Assembly (NCBI GenBank): GCA_964506185.1
Contig: CAZDKL010000001.1
Location: forward strand, 41,307 to 105,306
Origin: UBA2144 sp964506185
GTDB taxonomy: Bacteria > Patescibacteriota > Gracilibacteria > Peribacterales > Peribacteraceae
Direction of reading: 5' to 3'
Length of the DNA stretch: 64,000 nucleotides
Numbering within the stretch: the stretch's first letter is position 1; each line of letters opens with the position of its first letter. Under the pieces are notes generated by a model, which searched no databases, was not told the DNA's origin, and saw only the letters and a program-made list of their open reading frames with translations. Positions 48,353 to 57,083 of the stretch are shown in pieces. The translations under genes and the position numbers were made by a program.

Positions 48353-49416
48353 AAATCGGTACCCACAGCATCGGCGAAGGTAATCCCGTTTACATAATTG
48401 CGGAACTCTCTGCGAATCACGGCGGAAGCATTGAACATTCAAAGAAATTAATTGATGAAGCACACAATGCTGGGTCCGATGCGATCAAGCTCCAGACATA
48501 CACAGCGGATACTCTGACTATTGATTGTGATAAAGATGATTTTAAGATTGGCGGTGGAACTCTTTGGGAAGGCAAAACTCTTTATGAACTTTACGAGGAA
48601 GCATATATGCCATGGGAGTGGCAACCTGAGCTTAAGGACTATGCAGAAAGCCTTGGAATGGACTGCTTCTCCACGCCTTATGACGAAACCTCAGTTGAGT
48701 TTCTGGAAAAGATGAATGTTCCGGCTTACAAAATCGCTTCTTTTGAGCTGGTAGATATTCCTCTGATTAAGAAAATTGCTAAGTTGAATAAGCCGATGAT
48801 CATGTCCACGGGCATGGCTACTCTTGAGGAGATTGAAGAAGCTGTTGAAGCGGTTAAAGCTGAGGGTAATGATCAAATTATTCTTCTTAAATGCACAAGC
48901 GCATACCCTGCGCCTCCGGAAGATATGAATCTGAATACGATCCCGGACATGATTAAGAGGTTCCAGTGCCCGATCGGACTTTCAGACCACTCTTTGGATC
49001 CAAGTGTTCCGCTTACTGCCGTTAAGCTCGGAGCATGCGTTGTAGAAAAACACTTCACACTCAGTAGATCGGAAAAAGGACCCGACAGTGCGTTCTCTTT
49101 GGAGCCAAGTGAGCTTAAAGAAATGATTGAAGCCATTCGCAAAGCTCAGACGGGAGAATTGGATGAGGTTATTTTGGGGGAAGTTCATTACGGCCCCACG
49201 GAAAAAGAAAAGAAGAGCATTCCATTCAGAAGATCACTTTATGCGGTTGAGGATATCGCCGAGGGGGCAGAGTTTACTAGCAAGAACGTACGTTCAATCC
49301 GCCCTGCGCACGGCCTTCCGCCAAAAGAACTGGAAAATGTAATCGGCAAAAAGGCATCTGAGGATATTGAGAGAGGAACAGCGCTAAATAAAGACCTTAT
49401 TCTTCAATCTTCCTGA
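48349..49416 (+). CDS. pseI: Pseudaminic acid synthase, PseI
   Basis: It condenses the 6-deoxy-diacetamido altrose with phosphoenolpyruvate to pseudaminic acid. PVYIIAELSANHGG, KLQTYTADTLTIDCDKDDFK and GTLWEGKTLYELYEEAYMPW are signatures of PseI as opposed to NeuB. LSDHSLDPSVP and EKHFTLSRSEKGPDSAFS complete the TIM barrel, and a C-terminal SAF domain runs from ~290 to 350. The length is 355 residues. It overlaps pseGH by ATGA. Confidence 0.93.
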   Translation: MKIGTHSIGEGNPVYIIAELSANHGGSIEHSKKLIDEAHNAGSDAIKLQTYTADTLTIDCDKDDFKIGGGTLWEGKTLYELYEEAYMPWEWQPELKDYAESLGMDCFSTPYDETSVEFLEKMNVPAYKIASFELVDIPLIKKIAKLNKPMIMSTGMATLEEIEEAVEAVKAEGNDQIILLKCTSAYPAPPEDMNLNTIPDMIKRFQCPIGLSDHSLDPSVPLTAVKLGACVVEKHFTLSRSEKGPDSAFSLEPSELKEMIEAIRKAQTGELDEVILGEVHYGPTEKEKKSIPFRRSLYAVEDIAEGAEFTSKNVRSIRPAHGLPPKELENVIGKKASEDIERGTALNKDLILQSS

Positions 49417-49660
49417 ATTTTTTAGCATTGAAATCCTGATCGGGATATTCATCAAAAACTAACCTTCCTTCAAAACCTCTGCGAGTATCTTGTGGTCCGG
49501 TTAGTAATGAGGCTATGCGTAATCGAGTTCCTTTTGGAATAATACTCATAACATTGCATGTAGCTTCAACCAAGTCACCAGCTACTACTAATGCTTGTTT
49601 GTAAGCAAATACGCCTTCTTTTTGCCGCTTTTCGGGAAGTCCCCGATAAATATCGCTCAT
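49397..49660 (-). CDS. Small protein of unknown function
   Basis: The 87-residue product (MSDIYRGLPEKRQKEG...) has no recognised domain. It may have a small beta-rich fold (EATCNVMSIIPKGTRLRIASLL). It overlaps the convergent pseI end by 20 bases and follows the KpsC-like gene with only seven bases between them. TAGAAT four bases before the ATG is a possible -10. Confidence 0.5.
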   Translation of the reverse strand: MSDIYRGLPEKRQKEGVFAYKQALVVAGDLVEATCNVMSIIPKGTRLRIASLLTGPQDTRRGFEGRLVFDEYPDQDFNAKKFRKIEE

Positions 49661-49667
49661 AATAATT

Positions 49668-51095
49668 CTAAATACTAATTTTCAACTTATTTATTAACGC
49701 TTCCGAAATTGCTTTTGTATTCTCTTCATGCGAAAGACTGGAAGCCTGCTTTCTATGCCAATCGCAAACAGCTGCTCGCAAGCATGTATCTTGTATTGCC
49801 TTTAAATATAATCTGACCTTCTTTAGCTCAGGCTTTTCTCCCCTCTCAAAGATTGCTGACATTGCATTTTTACAATCTGCCTTGGTTCTTATCTGGAAAA
49901 CACCCGGAGCGTATTGATAAAACCTGTGACCAAACATCATCACAGGCTTTTCGCGGAATAGCGCCTCGAATCCTGCGGTACCGGTTCCCGTGACTACAGC
50001 TGAGCAATGTTCTCTTAGCTCGAATGAACTTGTATCAATTTTTACGAATCTGACGTTTTTGAGTTTAGCGAGATCCTGATAATAAGCTTCATCTCTGTAT
50101 GCGATTCCTTTTGATCTCTGACGAGGATGCTCCTTTACGTAAAGCACCACTCCCTCCGGAGCACAGCTAGAAAGCATCTGAACCATTAATTTCTGGTTGT
50201 CGAAAGCTCCTGCCATTGGGCAAGTGGAGCACTCAGGCTGAAAATGCAGCGGAACGTAGATATATTTTTGCGAGTAATCAGGTTCAACCGCAAAGCCATC
50301 GTAAATGCGGGCAAGCTTCTTTCTGTATAGCTCAGCTTTTAATTTCTGAACCCTTCTGACCCATGCTTTGGGCGAGAACAATGTCGGCAACGATCGAATG
50401 AATGCCCCTTTCAAGGCTCGCTGAAATGCATTTGGTCTTTTAAAGGTAATGGGTTTCTTTCCTTCGGGATTAACTTGTCCCTGATAATAGTTTTCGAATT
50501 GTTCATCCAACTGAACTTCTTCATTCTTGTTTAATAATTCCTGATACCGTTCTTTGATCTTTGGGTCAGACTCTTCCCAATCCTCAAAAAGCACCGTGCA
50601 GTCCTCAATCGTTGTTGAGTGCATTATGAACTTAGAAATCTTTTTTACCTTACAGAGACCGTAAATTATGTAGTCCGGAATCTCATGTGGCATGATCCCA
50701 AATAAACACACATTGATTTTGTTTTTTTCTATAAAGTCATTCCAAAATCTAAGGTGAAGATAATACATTCTCTTTCGTTCGTCATAAGTAAACGTACGCG
50801 CATACTCCAAGCGAGTTACTAAGTTCATAAACACGGCTTCGGTCGGCCGCATTGCATCTATCAGTTCTTCATCGAGAGGAATAAGCTGATTTAAGTCGAG
50901 TCCTTCGTAATCTCCTCCGCGAATGTCGCTTGAGTTAAACCAGAGCTGATTATCGGAACCGACTTTTGAGTACTCATGCTTCTTATCTCCGATGCTGGCT
51001 GCAAACTCAAAAGGCATTTGCTCCATCACTTGTTCCAATGCAGCATTTGCAGAGTCGGTTGTAAGGCGCAGGATTATGGCTCTTTTGGGGTCCAT
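49668..51095 (-). CDS. KpsC/LpsZ-like capsule polysaccharide protein, paralog B
   Basis: It has the same layout as paralog A (39022-40461). The C-terminal half holds IYVPLHFQPECSTCPMAGAF, LYVKEHPRQR, VVTGTGTAGFEALFREKPVM and YQYAPGVFQI. The 475 residues include a charged helical N-terminal half with EARTF-type Tyr/Arg segments (YARTFTYDERKRMYYLHLRFW), also seen in A (DMPYEERKRQYFDHLRYW). A role as glycosyltransferase for the glycan made here is inferred. It diverges from the CBS-dehydrogenase gene. Confidence 0.8.
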   Translation of the reverse strand: MDPKRAIILRLTTDSANAALEQVMEQMPFEFAASIGDKKHEYSKVGSDNQLWFNSSDIRGGDYEGLDLNQLIPLDEELIDAMRPTEAVFMNLVTRLEYARTFTYDERKRMYYLHLRFWNDFIEKNKINVCLFGIMPHEIPDYIIYGLCKVKKISKFIMHSTTIEDCTVLFEDWEESDPKIKERYQELLNKNEEVQLDEQFENYYQGQVNPEGKKPITFKRPNAFQRALKGAFIRSLPTLFSPKAWVRRVQKLKAELYRKKLARIYDGFAVEPDYSQKYIYVPLHFQPECSTCPMAGAFDNQKLMVQMLSSCAPEGVVLYVKEHPRQRSKGIAYRDEAYYQDLAKLKNVRFVKIDTSSFELREHCSAVVTGTGTAGFEALFREKPVMMFGHRFYQYAPGVFQIRTKADCKNAMSAIFERGEKPELKKVRLYLKAIQDTCLRAAVCDWHRKQASSLSHEENTKAISEALINKLKISI

Positions 51096-51190
51096 GCTGG
51101 GGTACAGTACAGAAATTTGATGTTATTGGCACCAATTATCTCCCCTCTTTTCTTTCCATTCTGAGCCCAAATCCCTAAAATCACGCTCCA

Positions 51191-52900
51191 ATGCATAAAC
51201 GCCTGGAGCCCATAATCATCAGCCCACAGACCACCATTCGCGATACAATGAATGTTATCGAAAATGGAGTAAGGAGCGATCCTCCTGCTCCATGGGGCAT
51301 TGCTTTGATAATGGAGAATGGCCAGCTTGTGGGAATCGTAACTGACGGAGACATTAGGCGAGCGATCCTAAGAGGTGTTTCTTTGGAAAATCCGATTGGG
51401 ACGATAATGACCAGAAATCCTCTGACCGTAAGACACTCGGAAGATCCGGCGGAAATTTTGGCTGAGTTTCATAGAATTATAAGAGAGAAAAATATGCCCG
51501 AAAGCAGGTTCCATCACATCATTACTCTTGATGATGCGGGACGACTTGCTGATGTAATAACTCCTTTCGAACTTTGGAGAAGAAGCGAAGTTAAGATTAA
51601 AACAGTCGCAGTGATTGGACTTGGATATGTAGGTCTGACTTTGGCTCTGACTCTCTGCGAATTTGGAATCAGAGTTATTGGAGTTGATCTGAATGCGGAA
51701 GTTATAGAGAAGCTCAAGCGCGGCGAGCCTCACTTCTTTGAAAAGGGGCTTACGACATTGCTTAAGAAACATGTGAATAAGAATCTGCTTCTGAGTACTC
51801 AGCTGAATGAACACGCAAGCGACATCTTCATCGTATGCGTCGGAACTCCAGTTAACGACAGAGGCAGATCCGATAAGAGTTATCTGATAAGCGCAATAAC
51901 TGAAGTTGGAAAGATCATGAAGCCTCATGACCTTGTAATACTCAGATCAACAGTACCAATCGGAACTTGCAGAAACCTAGTTATTCCTATTTTGGAACGT
52001 GAATCCAATTTGAGCCACGAAACTGAGTTTATGTTGTCATTTGCACCGGAGCGAACGATTGAAGGAAAGGCTCTTGAAGAGCTTAAAACTCTTCCGCAGA
52101 TAATCGGAGGAATTAATAAGCAGAGTTTGGATAATACCGCGAAGCTCTTCCAGATATTCGCGCATACAATCGTCTCCGTCGATAGCTTGGAAGAAGCGGA
52201 GGCTGTAAAACTTTTGAATAACACCTTCCGCGATGTAAGTTTTTCATTCGCGAATGAAATTTCTCAAGCTTTGGACGGCTTTGGCATCAGCGGAACGTCT
52301 GTAATTCGCGCAGCCAACAAAGGTTACACAAGGAATCCCATTCCAACTCCAAGCCCGGGCGTCGGAGGTGCATGCCTTGTAAAGGACCCGCACTTGTTTG
52401 TGGAATCCGCACGATCAAACGGTTACAACCTTCAGCTTCCTCTGCTTTCCAGGAATATAAATGAGTCGATGATCGACTTTGTCGTGGAGAAGGTTGATAA
52501 GTTTGTAAGCGCCAACTGCATTGATCCTGGGCGGGCTAAGATTTTCATAGCAGGTATGGCATTCAAAGGGCATCCGGAAACATCTGACCTCAGGCACTCC
52601 ACATCTGTTGATATTCTGAATATCCTGAAAAGCAGTTATCCGAATATCGAAATCTTTGACCATGTGGCTGACAGAAACGAACTTCTTGAGCTTGGGACAA
52701 ACGTCTCAGATACCCCTCAGCAAGGCTTCAGAGGCGCGTCATGTGTTCTGATACTCAATAATCACCGGGAATACCCCGAATGGGACATATTCTCTCTTGC
52801 TTCAACCATGCAAAATCCTGCAATGATCTTTGACCCATGGGGACATTACAGCAAAGAACAGTTCCACGGACTGCCTCAAATACAATATACTTCGCTTTGA
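51191..52900 (+). CDS. CBS-pair and nucleotide-sugar dehydrogenase fusion
   Basis: Residues ~1-130 form two CBS motifs (TTIRDTMNVIENG, ALIMENGQLVGIVTDGDIRRAIL, and the second with HHIITLDDAGRLADVIT). Residues ~135-569 form a UDP-sugar 6-dehydrogenase: VAVIGLGYVGLTLALTLCEFG, STVPIGTCRNLV, and Cys395 in GVGGACLVKDPHLF. The CBS pair probably binds an adenine nucleotide or the sugar-nucleotide product and controls the enzyme. CBS domains next to nonulosonic-acid genes usually sit on nucleotidyltransferases (PtmE-like), not on dehydrogenases. The substrate may be a UDP-N-acetylhexosamine. Confidence 0.88.
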   Translation: MHKRLEPIIISPQTTIRDTMNVIENGVRSDPPAPWGIALIMENGQLVGIVTDGDIRRAILRGVSLENPIGTIMTRNPLTVRHSEDPAEILAEFHRIIREKNMPESRFHHIITLDDAGRLADVITPFELWRRSEVKIKTVAVIGLGYVGLTLALTLCEFGIRVIGVDLNAEVIEKLKRGEPHFFEKGLTTLLKKHVNKNLLLSTQLNEHASDIFIVCVGTPVNDRGRSDKSYLISAITEVGKIMKPHDLVILRSTVPIGTCRNLVIPILERESNLSHETEFMLSFAPERTIEGKALEELKTLPQIIGGINKQSLDNTAKLFQIFAHTIVSVDSLEEAEAVKLLNNTFRDVSFSFANEISQALDGFGISGTSVIRAANKGYTRNPIPTPSPGVGGACLVKDPHLFVESARSNGYNLQLPLLSRNINESMIDFVVEKVDKFVSANCIDPGRAKIFIAGMAFKGHPETSDLRHSTSVDILNILKSSYPNIEIFDHVADRNELLELGTNVSDTPQQGFRGASCVLILNNHREYPEWDIFSLASTMQNPAMIFDPWGHYSKEQFHGLPQIQYTSL

Positions 52901-53913
52901 TGGATCAGAAAGTCGTCATATGCAATCCCGGATACGGAAACGGACCGTATCTTAGGTGCGTGGAGATCGCACTTGCGATGAAGGGCGAATCTAAAATCAT
53001 AATGCCTCTTATTTATGGCAAAAACCAAAAAAGAATAATGGAAGAAGAGTTCGGAGAAAATCATGCAATTGAATTTGATGAACATCTGGGAAAATTAATC
53101 AATTCAATTTCCTTTAAACATGAAAGTTATGAAAATTATCTCTTAAGTTGGATTGAACATATCGATCACACTCAAAATGAGATCAAATCACACTTAGCTG
53201 AACATTACGGATCTGACTTTATCGAGATTGCACGATCCCCAATCGTAAATCTTGGAGGATCTGAAAGTTTTGCAGTCCTCTTTTCGCGAACTTCAGAAAT
53301 TCTGGCGCGCTCGATTGATGAAGGTACGATTGCTATTGATAAAGGGCTTTTGAAGAAAGTGTCTGACAGAATGAAAATCTTGGAAGATCAATTCACAAAA
53401 ATATTTATTACTGATCCCGGGACATTTGAAGCTTCGGGGTCAGATGAACTGGTTCCGTTAACAGCATCATTGAAGAATATTTCGACTGATGTTACTGAAC
53501 CAAGCATTTATGTTTCCATTAGTGGAATTCCAAATCGTAAATTGGACGACATAAAGAACCAGATTGATCTTCCCGTTTTTACAAATAAAGATACATCGCC
53601 TCATATAGTTGCTGACGAGAATGTTGTGTTCCAAGTTGCACGCTCCGGCTGGGGCGCATGTTGGATGTCTTTGCTGACTGGCACCCCGCTAATCACTCCT
53701 GAGTATGATCCATCTGATGATCCTGAGATATACTTCAATAATAAAAGGATTGAGGAACTTGGAATTGGAATGATTCATAAAGGTGAACCTATTAGTGAAC
53801 TAATGTCCGAACTACCGCGCCTTAAGAAGGCGATTGAGGATTACAGGTCAGGACTAGAAAGTAAGTATGGAACGCTGGATGGAGCGGAATATATAGCAAA
53901 TAAAATTGCTTAA
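52900..53913 (+). CDS. GT-B-fold-like protein, putative glycosyltransferase
   Basis: 337 residues. The N-terminus (VVICNPGYGNGPYLRCVEIALAM) looks like a first GT-B strand and loop. The C-terminal part has VVFQVARSGWGACWMSLLTG TPLITPEYD, which resembles a nucleotide-sugar binding region. The acceptor and donor are unknown. The ATG at 52900 overlaps the previous TGA by one base (TGATG), so it is translated with the CBS-dehydrogenase. Confidence 0.65.
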   Translation: MDQKVVICNPGYGNGPYLRCVEIALAMKGESKIIMPLIYGKNQKRIMEEEFGENHAIEFDEHLGKLINSISFKHESYENYLLSWIEHIDHTQNEIKSHLAEHYGSDFIEIARSPIVNLGGSESFAVLFSRTSEILARSIDEGTIAIDKGLLKKVSDRMKILEDQFTKIFITDPGTFEASGSDELVPLTASLKNISTDVTEPSIYVSISGIPNRKLDDIKNQIDLPVFTNKDTSPHIVADENVVFQVARSGWGACWMSLLTGTPLITPEYDPSDDPEIYFNNKRIEELGIGMIHKGEPISELMSELPRLKKAIEDYRSGLESKYGTLDGAEYIANKIA

Positions 53914-53918
53914 CCTTT

Positions 53919-54366
53919 CTCCTTTCTTTTGTATTGATACAAAAGAAAGGAGACAAAGAAAAAATCAAAGGCAAACACAAACTCGCTCGTCGCGTTTATT
54001 TCGTAATCATAGATCTAGCTCGCAGAGATGAGTCGTCCGCCTCGGGCGGACGCTCAACATCTGCTCGCGCTTACGAGCTAGTTGGCACTGGCTCCTCGCT
54101 CAGACAAGTGTGTTTGCCTTTTTCAGTAATAGGCAATACAGACGGACAAACGCATGTTTGAACTCGAAAGCACTATTTAACCAGTTCTACTTCGCAAGAA
54201 CGAATTGGATGAGGCTCTCCAATTCAAGGCCTCTAACTCTGAGTGCATCCAATTCGTTCTGCACACCATTGAATCTCTAATTGCGCTTTCGAGTGAGTTT
54301 GCGTTTGTCCTGATCTTTTTTCTTTGCCTCTTTCTTTTTTGTATCCAAGACAAAAAAGAAAGAGGA
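53919..54366. repeat. Foldback element with terminal inverted repeats and nested hairpins
   Basis: The left end (53937-53967) is inverted at the right end (54311-54345), so the ends form a ~30-base terminal inverted repeat. Each end is also a palindrome: CTCCTTTCTTTTGTAT with ATACAAAAGAAAGGAG at 53919-53952, and CCTCTTTCTTTTTTGT with ACAAAAAAGAAAGAGG at 54328-54366. Inside, arm 1 pairs 53968-53980 with 54110-54122 (AAAGGCAAACACA / TGTGTTTGCCTTT) around GTCCGCC-TCG-GGCGGAC (54035-54051). Arm 2 pairs 54144-54171 with 54285-54310 and carries GAACGAATTGGATG / CATCCAATTCGTTC. Reading frames inside it are accidental. Confidence 0.8.
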
Positions 54367-54445
54367 GGCCTTTTGGTTACGAAATAAAGAGTAAAAACCC
54401 CTCTAAATCATTGATTCTCCCGCAAAAAAGCATACCATTACCGCC

Positions 54446-55429
54446 ATGGTTAAAATAATTGCAGAAGTGTGCCAAAACCACGGCGGATCGCGCGATACGC
54501 TCAAGGAAATGATCTCTGCGGCCGCTGAGGCCGGAGCTGACTATGTGAAGATGCAGACGATATTTTCCGAGGATGTAAGCTTCCGAAAGAGGTTTGAGGA
54601 GGGTGAGACTCTGCCTGACGGGACGGTAAAGTGCATCAAAAGACCGCACAAAGATGAGGTTGAAAGACTTAAAGAACTTGATCTGACCGAGGATGATCAT
54701 CGCTTCTTTATTGATGAATGCAACAGGAACAATGTGATTCCTTTCACGACTGTCTTTGCAACGCACAGAATTCCATTTGCAGGCTCACTCCCCTGGCCGG
54801 GGAAGACTGTAAAAGTTGCAAGCTACGATTGTGCAAGTTATCCGATGTTGTCTGAGCTTTGCGATTACTTTGATCACCTGATTATTTCCACAGGCGCAAC
54901 TTTCGACGAAGAAATTGAGAAGGCTGCCGAGCTTGTTAAGAGTAAAGGCAAGAAGCTTACGTTCTTGCATTGTGTAACGAGTTACCCAAACACAATGGAC
55001 ATGTGCAACTTAAGCAGAATGGAATGGCTTAAACAGTTTACGGACTCCGTTGGCTGGAGCGATCATACTTTGGTTGAACGCGACGGAATAAAAGCAGCCC
55101 AAGCCGCCATTGCACTTGGAGCACAGTGGATCGAAAGGCACTTTACGATTCTAAAAAAGGATCAAACCAAAGACGGACCTGTTTCAATTAATCCATATCA
55201 ACTGAGCGAGCTTAAGAAATTTGCAAATCTTGATAAAGACGACCAACTTAAGTTTGCAAAAGAAGAAATTCCCGAGTTTGAAGTAATGATAGGCCGGCAA
55301 GTCCGACCAATGACTCCAACTGAATTACTAAACCGCGATTATTATCGCGGGAGATTCGCGTCAAAGATTAACGATGAGTGGATTTATAACTGGGAAGACA
55401 TTAAGAAACCTCAAACTGTTAACCAATGA
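54446..55429 (+). CDS. neuB: NeuB-family nonulosonic acid synthase without SAF domain
   Basis: It condenses an amino sugar with phosphoenolpyruvate. IIAEVCQNHGGSRDTLKEMI, DYVKMQTIFSEDVSF, IISTGATFDEEIEKA, GWSDHTLVERDGI and WIERHFTILKKDQTKDGPVS are the NeuB TIM-barrel motifs in order. The 327-residue chain ends soon after the barrel, so the SAF (antifreeze-like) domain, which normally closes the partner active site, is missing. It differs clearly from PseI in this window, so it serves a second sugar. A TACCAT box lies seven bases before the ATG. The next gene overlaps by four bases. Confidence 0.85.
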   Translation: MVKIIAEVCQNHGGSRDTLKEMISAAAEAGADYVKMQTIFSEDVSFRKRFEEGETLPDGTVKCIKRPHKDEVERLKELDLTEDDHRFFIDECNRNNVIPFTTVFATHRIPFAGSLPWPGKTVKVASYDCASYPMLSELCDYFDHLIISTGATFDEEIEKAAELVKSKGKKLTFLHCVTSYPNTMDMCNLSRMEWLKQFTDSVGWSDHTLVERDGIKAAQAAIALGAQWIERHFTILKKDQTKDGPVSINPYQLSELKKFANLDKDDQLKFAKEEIPEFEVMIGRQVRPMTPTELLNRDYYRGRFASKINDEWIYNWEDIKKPQTVNQ

Positions 55430-56148
55430 AAAAAGATCTGAAAGTCTTAGGCATTATTACCGCACGCGGTGGCTCCAAAGGAGTTCCACGCAAAAACATA
55501 AAGCCCCTCTGCGGTAAGCCGATGATCAACTACATAATTGAAGCAACGCTTGAAAGTAAACTTCTGACCAGATGCGTGGTTACAACCGATGATGACGAGA
55601 TTGCCGAAATTGCACGCAAAGCAGGTGCAGAAGTGCCTTTCAAGAGGCCCGCAGATCTTGCACAAGATCATACACGCGACATGCCAGTGCTTCAGCATGC
55701 CATTAATTGGATCAAAGAAAATGACGGTCAGGAGTTCGATGCGATCATGATGATTCATCCCACTTCCCCGCTCTGTCTGGGTGAAGATATCGATGCCTGT
55801 ATCGAGAAGATGATCGAGATGGATGCTGATTCGGTTATGAGCATGGTGGAAGTGACTGACTTTAATATTAAAAAGCTAAAATCAATTCGCGACGGAAGGA
55901 TCGAGTCGTTGTTTGCAGAAGAGGGCCGCGAACCGATACCAAGAACTGCTGGACCAAAGGTGTATAAAAGAAACGCAGCACTGTATCTGACCAAGACTCC
56001 TCTGATTATGTCCGGTGATATGATTGGCGAACGAAGTTACGCGCACATAATGCCGTTGGAAAGGTCTGTGGATGTAAATACTGTTATTGATTTTGAAATA
56101 GCTGAGTTGCAACTCCAAAAACTTAAATCTCAGATCCCTGTTAGCTAA
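55426..56148 (+). CDS. neuA: NeuA-type CMP-sugar synthetase
   Basis: It activates a nonulosonic acid with CTP. The CTP motif is ARGGSKGVPRKNIKPLCGKP, and TDDDEIAEIARKAGAEVPFKRPADLAQD and HPTSPLCLGEDIDACIEK are the NeuA core. At 240 residues it is typical. It is translated with neuB (ATGA overlap at 55426). This set is separate from the SpsF-like cytidylyltransferase at 35.5 kb. Confidence 0.92.
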   Translation: MKKDLKVLGIITARGGSKGVPRKNIKPLCGKPMINYIIEATLESKLLTRCVVTTDDDEIAEIARKAGAEVPFKRPADLAQDHTRDMPVLQHAINWIKENDGQEFDAIMMIHPTSPLCLGEDIDACIEKMIEMDADSVMSMVEVTDFNIKKLKSIRDGRIESLFAEEGREPIPRTAGPKVYKRNAALYLTKTPLIMSGDMIGERSYAHIMPLERSVDVNTVIDFEIAELQLQKLKSQIPVS

Positions 56149-57083
56149 TGGAACACAAGATTCTCTGTTACACCGGCTCTCAATTCGCTCCCGAAGGCAA
56201 AGAATTGCTCGAAAAAATCGGATCTGTTGTGTTCGGGGAGCCTTCCAAAGAAAATCTTGCTGACAAAACGATGCTCGTAGTCCAACTTGGAGTAAATGTT
56301 GATAAAGAGATGATCGACTTTGCTCCGAATTTGAAATTTATAGCTACAGCAACGACAGGGCTTGACCATATTGATACCAAGTATGCTGAGTCTAAGGGAA
56401 TCGAGATTGTAAGTCTTAAGGGAGAAGTGGGATTTTTAAATTCAATTACTTCAACTGCAGAACTTGCCCTAGGCCTTATTATTTCTCTGACCAGAAAGAT
56501 TCCTTCCGCCAATAAGTCCGTACTTAACGGAGAATGGGATCGCGAAAAATTCAGAGGAACTTCACTTAGAGGTAAAACGCTTGGCATAATCGGATATGGC
56601 AGGCTTGGCAAGATGATGGAGAGATTCGGAAAGGCATTTGAGATGAATGTGGTTTTTTCTGATTCTAATATTCCCGGAGGACTTACTCTCGAGGAACTTC
56701 TCGAGATTTCTGATATTGTTTCGCTTCACGTTCCGCTTGATGAAAGTACAGAGGGGTTGATTGGAGCTCATGAATTGCAAATTATGAAGCCAAACGCGAT
56801 TTTAATAAACACTTCACGCGGCAAGATAGTTGATGAGGAGGCTGTGATTGGCGCTCTTAAGAGCAGAATACTCGGAGGATATGGAACCGATGTGCTTTCT
56901 GATGAACTTGAATTCACTGATGAAGAAATTCGAAGTCGATTGATTGAATATTCAAAGAACAATCCAAACGTTTTAATTACTCCTCATATTGGAGGAACTA
57001 CAGCCGAATCCAGAGTGGCGACTGATATCTTTATAGCTAAAAAGTTGCAAGAAAAGGTCGCGGCATGTACAACAGTCGCATGA
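56148..57083 (+). CDS. D-isomer-specific 2-hydroxyacid dehydrogenase
   Basis: An NAD-dependent oxidoreductase of 311 residues. LGIIGYGRLGKMMERFGKAF is the Rossmann motif, and the catalytic Arg lies in INTSRGKIVDEEAVI and the His in ITPHIGGTTAES. Such enzymes reduce 2-keto acids. In this place it may reduce or oxidise the keto-carboxyl end of a nonulosonic acid or a side chain. It is coupled to neuA (TAATG). Confidence 0.9.
   Translation: MEHKILCYTGSQFAPEGKELLEKIGSVVFGEPSKENLADKTMLVVQLGVNVDKEMIDFAPNLKFIATATTGLDHIDTKYAESKGIEIVSLKGEVGFLNSITSTAELALGLIISLTRKIPSANKSVLNGEWDREKFRGTSLRGKTLGIIGYGRLGKMMERFGKAFEMNVVFSDSNIPGGLTLEELLEISDIVSLHVPLDESTEGLIGAHELQIMKPNAILINTSRGKIVDEEAVIGALKSRILGGYGTDVLSDELEFTDEEIRSRLIEYSKNNPNVLITPHIGGTTAESRVATDIFIAKKLQEKVAACTTVA

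Noticed and set aside
53934..54387. Two plus-strand reading frames inside the foldback element
   Set aside because: Their codons follow the inverted repeats, the first starts in a hairpin loop, and neither has a start signal or protein-like pattern.
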